From: Trissonchulus latispiculum
Lineage: Eukaryota > Nematoda > Enoplea > Enoplida > Ironidae
DNA: 64,000 nt
Direction of reading: 5' to 3'
Assembly (NCBI GenBank): GCA_030248195.1
Contig: JASAND010005626.1
Span: forward strand, 25,001-89,000
In this document: positions 36,368-47,700 of the stretch, piece after piece
Position numbering within the stretch: position 1 is the stretch's first letter
Layout of the letters: every line of letters begins with the position of its first letter
Program-made: the position numbers and the translations under genes
Notes under the pieces: generated by a model
What the model saw: the letters and a program-made list of their open reading frames with translations, nothing else
Database searches by the model: none
Told to the model about the DNA's origin: nothing

Positions 36368-36871
36368 TGTGTAATTTGTCCCCGATACTCTTTTTACTGA
36401 CTAAGACTAGCTGACTGGGGAAGAAACTAATCTACTTAAGGAAACTAAGTGACAGTAAAGCAGGGACGTAGGCTAAATCCCTGAAAGGACATTCTACGCA
36501 ATGTGATGGGGCAATGTCACTTATCTAACCTTATTAAAATCTGGGGAGAGAAAAGCAAAAACTAAATGTAACAAACAACGCCACCTTGTGAATCTATTTT
36601 GTTTCAGCCGTTTTTGTAAGCACTATGTCGTTGTTTACTGCATCGATGACGTAGTCCGTAGTTACGTGCCAATGTGTTTATTATTTGTTTCATATCTCTA
36701 TTCCATATGCGTTTCCGTCTAATTAATTCTGATGTACTGGTTTCGTATGACTTGGCGCAACCCTGAGTTGGCAAAATAATCATGATTGGTTCTTTCAAAT
36801 TCAACAATTGCCAATTAAATGCCAAAGAACGTACAACACAAGTGTATGTATTTCGTGCGTAAAAGTATTTT

Positions 36872-36984
36872 TGCGTAATTGTAGAACTACGCAAAGACGT
36901 TTGCGTAAGCCTAGAACTACGCAAACGCCTTGCGTAATTCTAGAATTACGCAAACGCCTCGCGTAAATCAGAATTACGTAAAGA
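36872..36984. repeat. Array of four palindromic about 29-bp units
   Basis: Units start at 36872, 36902, 36931 and 36960. Each is TGCGTAA...TTACGCA-like; the third is a perfect 22-bp palindrome centred on TCTAGA. The units are separated by 'aacgcct'. Confidence 0.85.
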
Positions 36985-37187
36985 TTATTGCTTAGTTATT
37001 AAAAATCTAAAAACTTCTGTTAAAATTGAATCCTATTTGACTGTAACAATTTGCCAGGCTCAATTTAATTTATCAAAGACTGTCTTTATATGTAGTGGAT
37101 TCAATCTCTTTTTTTCACAACTTCATTCTTTTCTCTTCAGCTGTACTTGCCAGAGGTTGCTATCCCAGCAGCCATTATATATATATC

Positions 37188-37224
37188 TACATACATACAT
37201 ACATATGTATGTATGTATATATGT
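37188..37224. repeat. TACA/TGTA microsatellite, self-complementary
   Basis: 'acatacatacatacatatgtatgtatgtatat' reads as its own complement around CATATG. Confidence 0.9.
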
Positions 37225-37244
37225 TGCATTGAATGTGTACAATC

Positions 37245-38395
37245 ATTGAATGTATACATTCAATGGCCAAATCATTGAAAGTCTAACTTGGCACATTATT
37301 TGGCTCATAATTTAAAGTTTGTACCCTAAATAGTGTTGTCCGTTGGTCAAACAACGATGACTGTTAGCCGAACGTTTCCTGTTGATTTTATTCGTCTACC
37401 GGTTTGTGAAGTTTTCTGTGTGAACTTTGAGAAAAAAGGAGAACGTACGACTTTTTTATTGCAAAAAATGGAAAATAAGAATAGGAATTTGTCCGACAAA
37501 AAAGGAAATAAAAGGAATTTTCAGAGATAAATTAATCATTACTGAGCAAAAAATAAATATTCTGGCGAATCCGAAAAATTCTTGGAACTTACCACTGTAA
37601 GACTAAATTTTAGTCACATCTCTGTTGATTTTCAGAAAATTTTTGGGAAAAAAGGAAATAAAAGGAATTTCTGCAGAAAAAAGGACGACCTCGAAAAAAA
37701 GAAAAATAAAGGAAACAAACAAGATTGTCTGCAAACGCTTAATGTTTTCTGTTGCACTTTAGGAAATTGTAGGCCTGCTGCGCAGACAAAATAGGATCTA
37801 GGATGATTTTTTTGTAGTCGGAAAGGGCATGCAGTTGTTGCGTGCGGGGTATGCAAAATTTGCCACCGGAGCAACTTTAAAAGACCTGCTGCGCTGAGGC
37901 GCAGCAGGAAAAAAGAACTCTTTTAACTCTACTCTTTTCGTGGATGACACGTAGAATTAAAAACTTGCAGGGTTAAATTTAACTCTACCCTTTTCATGAA
38001 TGGGTTAAATTTAACTCTTTTAACTCGCTCACTACATTTTACATTGAATTTTAACCCGCGTCTCAGCACACGGGTTAAACGAGTTAAAATCTTCCATGCT
38101 GTACATTGTTATTGCCACATTATGCGCGCGCAATAAAGCTTTAAAAATGACAAGATAATCCAACCATTTATAGATAACCTTATAGATAAGATAATCCATT
38201 TAACTCTGCCAGTTTTAACTATTTTAACTCTTTGATTTTTAGCCCTGCAGAGGTGAAAGAGTTAAAAACGGACAGAGTTAAATTTAACCCTGCGGGTAAA
38301 TTAACCCGTTTAGGGTAAAAATTGCAAATTATGAGAGAAATAATGTGCCAAGTTAGACTTTCTATGATTCAGGCCATTGAATGTATACATTCAAT
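37245..38395. mobile_element. TIR element (about 1.15 kb), non-autonomous
   Basis: The ends carry ATTGAATGTATACATTCAAT, itself palindromic, followed inward by inverted 'ggccaaatcattgaaagtct' and its relative on the right, then 'acttggcacattatt' on both sides, about 85 bp per arm. The interior holds inverted 'gcagggttaaatttaactct' pairs (about 37968 and 38270), the CCTGCTGC hairpin at 37885, and short Lys-rich ORFs (37333-37530, 37582-37794) that share KKGNKRNF because of a DNA duplication. No transposase is seen. Confidence 0.75.
37885..37908. other. CCTGCTGC hairpin followed by poly-A, copy 2
   Basis: CCTGCTGCGC-TGAG-GCGCAGCAGG, a perfect 10-bp stem with a 4-nt loop, flanked by 'ttaaaaga' and 'aaaaaaga'. 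See the copy at 12683-12706. Confidence 0.7.
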
Positions 38396-38470
38396 AAGTT
38401 TTGCTTTTACCTTAGTAAATAAAACATTAAGCTAACAAAAACTAAACTGTGAATGTGAACCAGATTTTCT

Positions 38471-38522
38471 CAAAAAATTTGGAACGCTTCACGAATTTGC
38501 GTGTCATCCTTGCGCAGGGGCC

Positions 38523-38560
<38 letters not shown>
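38471..38560 (-). ncRNA. U6: U6 snRNA, 5'-truncated copy
   Basis: The minus strand reads ATATACTAAAATTGGAACGA, ACAGAGAAGATTAGCATGG and GCGCAAGGATGACACGCAAA, then GTGAAGCGTTCCAAATTTTTT. These are the ACAGAGA box, the AGC catalytic triad, the internal stem-loop and the 3' oligo-T of U6. The conserved 5' stem-loop expected just upstream is absent; in its place a TA dinucleotide run begins at 38561. That argues for a truncated pseudogene, or for loss by microsatellite expansion. The 3' CCAAAT ending is nematode-like. Confidence 0.9.
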
Positions 38561-38584
38561 TTTTATATATATATATATATATAG

Positions 38585-38634
<50 letters not shown>
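38561..38634. repeat. TA dinucleotide microsatellite
   Basis: Nearly uninterrupted (TA)n directly abutting the truncated 5' end of the U6 copy. Confidence 0.95.
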
Positions 38635-38635
<1 letters not shown>

Positions 38636-39720
38636 TTATTTATTTGTATTAGGTCAAATAAAGAAGTTGGGGACTTATTTCTAAAAGTTAATGCATTTGC
38701 TCAGTCGCCCAGATAGCAGGGCCATCGGAGTGTTATTTCAGAAGTTTTGGGTCGATGTTACATCCGAGGCTTGCATATCTGTAATGACAGCTAAAATTTG
38801 TTTAATTCTCGGCCTCAGCGTCAAGTTCCTCAGTGAAATCCTCAGCACATTCTGACACAATCCTAAATTAGAACATCCTAATGGTGAAAACTTCATATGA
38901 TTACGCTATACCGTACGTATGCAAACAGAACGTTTTCTCCACACTGGGACTTGGTTTGAATTTTTCCTTGGATAGCAGGAATATTTTTGGTTCTAGCTGC
39001 TAAGATGTGAAAATTCAGCTGAAATTTTATCATCTACTCATCAATGAATCGCTTCGGTTTCATTAGTAATTACAACATAAGCAGACTAAAATTATCCTTC
39101 AAGATATGCATCTGTTTGACACAGAAATTTTCACTTTGAGCCAGATTAGTCTATATTGCAATAATATTTTTCAGGTTTATCTTTGAAAATTACCCACGCA
39201 GAGCTTTGGCTTGTCTCCTACTTTTATGAAACAATCTTCAACCCACTCTGAACTATAGAAAATAAAAGCCGAAACTGATATTCACTATATTATGTCGGCG
39301 TGTCGAAAACTGAGATTACTGTAAATTCCTTAATAAGTAGGCTTTATTTATGAGCTGAGCATGTAAACGTTGGATAGCTTGTATTGATGTTATTTCAAGT
39401 TCTGGAAAAACGGGTGTATAACTGGAACGGATATTAGTTTACTGAATTCCATAGTTTAGAGTTTACGGAAGGTGAGCGTTTAATACATAAAATGTCTGTA
39501 TAATGAGTTTATGCTTAACAACGTGGCTGTAGCTATAAGGTTGGGATGGGAGACAAGAGTTTAAGAGTTTGTGGAAGTGACACTGGATAGGTTGGAAAGT
39601 AGAGACAGAATCTTTTGGATTATTTGCTTATATTTCATTCAAAGACTAATAGTTCACACTTGTCTAAACTTTTAGAGGCGCTGCTCCAGTTTATCAAAAA
39701 GTTTTTGGTGTATTAAGTTA
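38635..39720. other. Intergenic, upstream of the receptor gene
   Basis: No ORF or repeat recognised; presumably contains the promoter of the 7TM receptor. I see no unambiguous core promoter motif. Confidence 0.4.
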
Positions 39721-39721
39721 A

Positions 39722-40708
39722 ATGAATAATAGTTCATCCATCGTAAATGGATCTGCATGGAATACAAGGGAATTTCTTACTTTCACTTATTATTGTTTGG
39801 CCGGAATCATCACGTTGGGTCTCAACACTGTTATTGTTGGAACTATACTGAGGAATCATGAACTGAGACACAGGAAGGAAATGTTAATGATAACGGCACA
39901 ATGTTTTGCAGACTCTGTGACAAACTTTGGTGGACTGCCAATGTATTTTAACTACTTGAATTTACTTCGTCAAGGTAAAATATGGGTTCCTGTTTCGCCA
40001 TGGACATGTATGAAGAAAGTACATAACTTCTTCTATATTACCGGATCAAAATGCTGCGCTTTAGTTAATGTTGTCCTAGCAATAGATCGCATAATAGCAG
40101 TTTGTTTTCTAAAGTATTATGCTCAGATACCACTGAAATTTACCATAATCATGAATGGGGCTGCTTTCTCTATTGCATTTGTTTCCTACTTGGTTGGTGT
40201 AGGCATTTCATATACATTAGCCGATCAGTGCACGGTATATGCTATTTGTTACAGCACTTGGGCATCTAGTCCAGGATATGCCTTTTATAGGAGCATGGTA
40301 ATATGTGTCGGTGAATCTTTCGGTGTTGTTATTTACATGTTTGTAATTGTTGCACTAAGATTTCGATACGCGGGCACTGCTGACAATTCAATTCATGAAG
40401 CGCAACATAAACGCCAAGTGAAAATGACTAAAATTATGGCGTTTACAGTTCTATGCACTCTAATCTTTTACGTAATACCGTATATATTTCAAGCCGTCGG
40501 GTCAGCAGTCGGTCTTACAATAGCTTATCCAGTACTTGGAGACATAAGTTGGATAATCATAAGCTCGAAGGACATGCTTAATGGTCTAATTTATGTGGTT
40601 AAAATTCCTGAAATTAGAAATAAGCTATCGTCAACTTTTGCGAGCACAAAAGCAACTTCAACAGTGTCTCTTACCAGGTCGAACAGAGTTAAATCAATAG
40701 CTCACTAA
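39722..40708 (+). CDS. Seven-transmembrane receptor, srsx-like (rhodopsin class)
   Basis: Single-exon gene of 328 residues starting at the first Met. N-glycosylation sequons at N2/N3 and N9 precede TM1 (about 20-42). TM2 is about 53-76, TM3 102-126, TM4 139-162, TM5 190-213, TM6 235-262 and TM7 270-293. Cys96 before TM3 and Cys170/176 in loop 2 can form the usual disulfide. IDRI at 121-124 sits at the DRY position, VIPY lies in TM6, and N287-x3-Y291 replaces NPxxY, as in nematode serpentine srsx-type receptors. The cytoplasmic tail is short and Ser/Thr-rich. All expected features are intact, so it is probably a functional chemosensory or peptide receptor at the plasma membrane. The ligand is unknown and the subfamily is a judgement from pattern. 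Confidence 0.85.
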   Translation: MNNSSSIVNGSAWNTREFLTFTYYCLAGIITLGLNTVIVGTILRNHELRHRKEMLMITAQCFADSVTNFGGLPMYFNYLNLLRQGKIWVPVSPWTCMKKVHNFFYITGSKCCALVNVVLAIDRIIAVCFLKYYAQIPLKFTIIMNGAAFSIAFVSYLVGVGISYTLADQCTVYAICYSTWASSPGYAFYRSMVICVGESFGVVIYMFVIVALRFRYAGTADNSIHEAQHKRQVKMTKIMAFTVLCTLIFYVIPYIFQAVGSAVGLTIAYPVLGDISWIIISSKDMLNGLIYVVKIPEIRNKLSSTFASTKATSTVSLTRSNRVKSIAH

Positions 40709-41793
40709 ATTAACTTCAAATTGAATAGACAATTCAAAGAAAATACCATGAATTCAACCTGAGAACCTCCGCCTCGTAGTACTATTTATGCGCTATAGGT
40801 GTCGATCATTCCAAGTACAGTTTCAAAAACTCTAGCACCCTAGTTATAACAGAATTCTCGCTTGTGCAATTTGCAGAGACCTGAAGAGGTTGCCGGCTGT
40901 CGTTTGCAGCTACAACGGCACCTGGCCACGGACGTAATGGACGTTCTGATTGCTTTGTAGTGCAAGTCAAGTCAATATTCAGTGTCAGGATTGGCGATTA
41001 TCCTGTGATAGCATTTCTGTTCTCAAATTGGTTCACATTCCGAAGCGCTACCCTTCGTAGCATACCGATTGGACGTTGGTAGCTGTAACAGCTTCAGCGA
41101 TGGCCATGCCATTGAACATACATAGTTGCGTTAAGGAGAACAGCTCACAGGTTTGTTTTGGCGATAACGATTTTTATAAGTTTTAACTGACGTTCGAGCT
41201 GGGCAGAAGTAGAAGCAACCAAAATAAATAAGGCTGGAATACACTATTTGCCACTATCCGAAATTGAAGTCTTCAAAGAAATACAGCTACTTTTGTGTTG
41301 CTTATCTTGCATCTAGGAGATATGGGCAGGAGCAGTTAATTGGGCAAGGAGTTAATGGAAGTGACAGGAAAATAGATTGTCGCACCGAAATCCCAAAAAG
41401 TTTTCGAGTTCTCCAGAATTTTTCCCTCGCTTTTTTAGTTGTTCCAAAAATCTATCAAAATTTTGATATTTTTATAGAAATTGATAATTCTGATGTAAGT
41501 TTACTAAACATTGCTAATTTAATTTACAACTAAAACTAATTTACATTTACGGTACTGAACTGCCTCAACAGTACATTCTTGTAGAATTTGTGCGGCTGCC
41601 AAACAAATCGAAGATTCCGTACACAGTCGTCAGCATCGAAATACATGAAAGTAAGCTAAATTGATGAGGACTACCCGATAGAACCACTTTTCTAACTTCA
41701 GTAAGACTTTTGAACTAGCAATTCAAAGTGCTGTTATGGAAGTGATGCAGTATGATAAGCTTAATGATACATGTTGCAGGTTGTCAGTAATAC
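40709..41793. other. Intergenic between receptor and ENaC gene
   Basis: The two genes converge (plus and minus). A small plus ORF (41264-41533) shows no family features. No repeats noted. Confidence 0.4.
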
Positions 41794-44700
41794 TTATACA
41801 TTTCTAAGATTCTTCAAGTAAGCTGCAGCGCACACAAGTATTTCCACAAATGAGATAACTGATGCTCCTGCTGCTATTCCCATGAAACCGGCAAAGTTGG
41901 GAAACAATTCTGTTACCTAAAGCTAAGATAATTTAGTGTATGAACTTAGTGATATTTTATTCCAAGCAGGCTACTCGTTTTCGGCCAGCGAAAAACCCCT
42001 TTACTTCTAATTCCAAATTGTAATTGCAATTAAATTATAATTTGAATTTAATTTGTACACACTTTCATGTGAGAATTTGGGATTGACCTGCTAGAACTCA
42101 TATTAAATGTGAAACGTTCAGGTAAAATAATGCGATAGAGCTTACTGTATACGTCGCCTTATCGACATACTGTACGAATGTTGTAGACTGCAAGTAAACA
42201 GTTGTTTGGGTAACACTGAAGTAAACAAATTCTGATAAGACGCCAGAAGAAACAAAGACTTATAGACAAAATTACATTAATTAAATCATAGTTAAAAAGT
42301 TATAGTTAAAAATAAAAGTTAAATAAAATCAACTAATTTCGAGTAATTTCGTGTTGAAGTTTCCTACAGCTGTTTGCATAGTCAGTCTTACAAAGTAGCC
42401 GAATGCAGAAGTTATTCTATAACCACATCGCCAGTACAACGTTGCATTGTTTACTTGCGCAAGCCACATCAATAACTGCGTACATGCAGCATTCGTTACA
42501 GGAGAAAATAGTATATGACTTATTTTGAACTTTGCAAATTGTTTATTAACATTTTCGACGAAAAAAGCCAGGGACTCATTTGAACTAGTTAATAACCACA
42601 AAATTATGTTTATTTCTCCTGCCTAACTAAACTGCTATATGATATAAACTTTTAAATAAACCATAAATTGAGTAGTCTGTTTTGGAGAAATAGTGCAGTA
42701 AACATAATTCGGGTCATTGATCGCTTAGTTACTTTTAATGGCTGAGTGTATTGGCTACAGCTAGACTCGGCCGTTAACAAATATTTACTTCATTTACCTC
42801 GCTTTTTGCTGTTATTTCAGTAGTATATAAAATTGTTAATACAAATTGTTTTAGTAACTAATAAAGTTATTCTAACTTCAATATTATTCAAATCTTAGCG
42901 CCTTATCGACTTACTTCCCCCAGGCTTTCTAAACAAACAAATTAAATTACAGCTGACGACTGACAGGGAAAACCAATACTTTTGTAAATGACGAGGACAA
43001 CATTAAGAAGAAATGATTAATTAATTTGACGAGTCGGAGAAGTACTTTCAAATGATTTGTGCAACGAACTTGCTCATTCTTACCAGAGTTTGCTTAGCTG
43101 GTGCATTTGCGGTCACTGTAACATCATAGTATTCGTTTCTGCATCAACAAATCCTTAATGTACTGCAAGAAGGTTTATAAACCGGCTTTTCAACAGTTTA
43201 CATCGATCTAATAAACGGGAAACTAGTAAACAATCAGAAATTCAGTGACCTGAATTAACAGCGATCATACTTGTTTGCTGGAAGAAGTACAGACATATCG
43301 TATATTAAAATGTCCTCAACCAAGGAAAGACACAAGTTAGCTGCTCAGCGCAAGCTGCTTGGCAATTGAGTGCGTGGTCATATACAATGAATAGGTAGGG
43401 GTATGTCAACAGAAATCCTTAAGTAAACATTATGCCAATGTAAAGTGACAATAAAAGCTACCTGCATGGATGCGGGCAGTCACATAGACTTGTCCAATTA
43501 TTTAAATTGTCTTCAAATCTTCCAACTGTATTCCAAACACAAGAAACTGCAACAATTTTGGGTACAAAAAGTATAGTGCCTTCAGCAGGCATTTCAATTC
43601 CTGGAACATTAAATTACAGCCTACAGAACCGGAAACTCGTGGAGTGTTGGATTTTGTACCGTAGTTATACCACAGTTATTTTTAATAACTTACAACATTA
43701 CCCCAGACAAGTAGTGATTCTAATGAACCAGACTTAGATATATTAGTCTGCAGGTGTTGAAAGAAATTATATAATTTATTAGTGCATACATTTGCTAGCA
43801 TCTCTAAAGCATTCAGCTCCTTCAAATCCCACCGGAAGTGGAATCTTGCCAACGAAACATCCACATGTTTGATACATGTGATACTGATAACAGGATAAGT
43901 AGCACGTCTAAAACCATTTTTGAAAATACAGTTAAGTTACAGCCGATAACGGAGTGCCTGCCTTCTGTCACACTCATATACTATGTAGTGTTAGTAAAGG
44001 CAAAAGCTTATAATAGGAAAGTAAGCTTTCGAGTAAACTTTAACATTAACTTAACTTAACTTAAACTTTAACTTTAACTTTAACTAAACTTTCGCCAGAT
44101 TGTATCTGGCTGCTTAATGGCTAGGGCGTTGGCCTAGGTCTCCAAAGGTTGTGTGTTCGATCCCCACCTCAAGTCAAAATTTTAGCGGTCTGAGATTTAG
44201 TAGTGACTTATCTTTGTTTCGTTTGTATTAATTAATTATTAGTTCTTAATTTATGAGAAATTATTGCTTAAGCCTAACACGACTTACCTGTTGTTGATAG
44301 TATTTTGGTCTGTAAACATCATTGTGAGGCGCATAGCGGCAGTTACTAAACTTTCCACCAAGATGTCGGGCTTGTATCTAAACCAGAGTTTATGAGAGTA
44401 TGATGCTGTTCTTAGTTTGTCTAATAAATCAACCAGTAATCTGCTGTCTGCTGTATGTCTGACCATACCTAAACTTCGGGTCGGTTCCTGGGGGGCTTGC
44501 AATTTGAACCCGAATTTTCAATGTGTCTTGTACCATAAGCATATATTCACGTAGAGAGTAATGTACATTCAAACTTTAATGACTTTGCAGCAAAATTAGC
44601 AATTTTTTAAAACTCTAAACTCTTTTGCCTCTAAGCTCTACGCTCTTCTGATCCATTTCCTGGAAAAATTACGAAAGTTTTGTGGCAACGTCTAGCGAAG

Positions 44701-47700
44701 CAGTGAATTTTTCGGAATTTCAGTGCGAAAATCTATTTTTTCCTGTAATATTTGCCTAAGTTACCCCCTGCCACTGACGGCCGTAAGCCCTTGAACCGTG
44801 TCTGGGGGGGGGGGTGGGAGTTTGACCCCCATACGCCCGCCTTACTTCATGCATGTGACGGAACCAGTTTCTTTTAAAGTAATTCGAAACATTGCCTGCA
44901 TATTTTTATGCAAAATTTTCTGCAAAACCACGTTATTCAATACTTACAAACTTGACACCAAATGAATAGGAATATATGAACGATAGTATCCATCCCTCAG
45001 ACATGGGGACAGGTGTATGATCAGTAGGATGTATAATGAGCCTTGTTCCTTCTGAACGTTGCTCAACCATGGTCTCTTGAAAGTATGTCATATTCACCCA
45101 CATTTTTAGTCCTAAAAAGTAAAATGTATTGAAAGTTTTTTAAAATTTAAACTTTATCTTCACATATCCAGTGAAAGATTATCATTATTTAAAGTGTTTC
45201 CTGTCTAAGATTGTTTATTGCCATTAATTTTATTCAATTTGTGTGTTAGTAAGAGAATCCAAAAACTCGGGTAAGATGTACATAGTGTAATTTAGACTGC
45301 AGGGATTGTTGAATGGTTTCTTATTGCAAACCGGAAGGGCTAGATCACCCAACTTGAGATCACATTAATTCAGTCCACTCAGCATTGACTTTTAGGAACC
45401 TCATCCAAACCAAAAGCGTATATTCATACCAAAGTTCGCTTTTGAAAGCTTAGAATAAATCGTATATTACTACCGTAGATTGTATGCAAGTTTTTCATTT
45501 TCTCAAATGAAGCTTAAGGTGGTGGTATCGTTTACCGTATTTTAAAGCTAACGTTATAGCAAATAACCCAAATGACCTGAAATATCGCTTGATGACCTTA
45601 CTAGTGTTCCCAATCATGCTGGTAAAACTTTTAATCGTGTATGAAGAAATTTTTATTTTGACAAAAATTCCATATTTGACAAAAAATGGTGATAACGAGT
45701 TTTTAGATTTTGTAGTAGTTTTCGAATTTTTTACCATTATTAATATAAGTGGACACAATTCAGACTAAAAACTGAAAAAATTAAAAACTCTAAATTTTTA
45801 AATTTTTAAGCTCGAACCAGACTACTTTCGGTGAGCGGACAGCGTGCAGCTGTATCTGCTCCACCGAAAATCGAAATTTATAAGAAAATGGAATTTTTCG
45901 TTTAATGTCACTCATTCATGCATATTAAATGATTGTGGATAACTGGCAAATTAAAATAACTCATAATAGCAACAATCAGACATATTCTACGCTTGAAGAA
46001 GCGGGGCGAGTAAAATTACGAAGGGGAATAGAAATAAAATAACGCTATTCGTCCCCCCCCCCCACAAATTCCAAAGTGTCCGTAAACATATATGGAAATA
46101 AATAACTCCGCCCCAATCGTTTTCTTCCTCTCCAACCAGTCTGTTTCACTATTTTACGATAACAAAATCATCAATCCTTTTTGGTCACTGCTCAGCGCCT
46201 ATGCAATGGCAAGCCAGCACATAGCTAAGCACCAGTTACGTTGATCGTTGAATATTTTTATTAAAATAAATATTAAAATTTTATGCTTTAAACAAGGTTT
46301 TCTCACATTTCGAGTAATATCGTGTTTTCAAATTTGACGTAAAAATTGACCAAAACCTATTGCAGGGTCATTTTTCTTAGTTTTCCGGTTGAGAAAAGAA
46401 TAACTGAGATATCGCTTGTTGAATTTTAAAAAATGGCGTCATTGTGCGTTTTTGGTAGTTTTCTTTCGATATGCTAAATAGTAACTAAAATGATGAAAAA
46501 TGACCCTCGGCAAGACATTCCTGTCTTTAAATACGAAATTTTAGTTTTCTAACGTAATTTAATCGAAGGTAGTCCTTGTTCAAAATTTCATTTTAGTTTT
46601 TCCAATTTGTGAGTTACCACCAAACTATGAAAGCTACATTCTTTGAGAATATGCATGTTTTTGGTTATTTAATGCTTTAAAGAGGTCAAATATATAGATT
46701 GCCATTACAAATTTTTCAGTCTACACCAGTGCGGTAAACGATACCACCACCTTGAGCTAGCCTTTTCTCAATTTGACAGCCACCTGCATAACTGCACATA
46801 CACGTAAAAGCAGTAACGTTTACAATAAGAGTACAGAAAAACGAGCTTATTATAAAGCGTAGATTTACTTTCAAACCGTACATACGATACGTTTCTAACA
46901 AGCAAACAACGGTCGTAATATACGGTTCACATTTAGACGAGGTTGCTTATTGTTCTGCTTGTACAATGCTTCAGACATATTGATATAATATGAGCAACTA
47001 CGCAGGCTTAAGGCTGTATAATGAGCTTAAAGTGCCCAGAAAATTCTAAACATCTTGATTTATCCTGCTACTACAGCTATTAAGAACTAATCTGAGTAGC
47101 TCCCTGCATTAACTGGAAATGCATATAGCTAGTTTCTTTGATCTGAGTGACAAACGAGTTGGGATTTGATAACTTCAAGCACAGTCTTATGATTCAATAA
47201 TCGCAAAGCAATCAGGCTAGTCATATTTAAAAGCTCCACCAATCCAAAATTTAAAATTGATATTTAAAAATGCAGTTTCTGTCAGTTATTACAGCATTAG
47301 TGACATACCATTGATTTCGCTAGCGTCGTTGGATACAGACGATACCGTAAAGCAATCTCCTTGGGCTTTCTCCAAAAAGTGACTTGTGGTAACCGCATTC
47401 GAGTGCCTAGTTCAAATTAGAGCAGATCGAACGTGCATAATAATCATGAAACTTAAGCATGCTAACTGTCAGATAGTCAGAGGAATATCTACTTCACCCC
47501 CACAATATCTGAAATCGATTGTTAAAACTTTCACCAAATCTGCTTAATTGGACAATAGGGTAAAAAGAAGAATTTAGCCGTTCTGTGGAGACTTCGCAAA
47601 AGCTTCTGTGTAAATACCCCGACCACATCCATGCATTTACGTAGCTGTTTGAACGTTTAAAGTGCCACCTGTGTACGAAGAAAATTTCGAAACAATCTGG

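Noticed and set aside
37333..37794. Lys-rich plus-strand ORFs
   Set aside because: They lie inside a TIR element and owe their shared motif to A-rich duplicated DNA.
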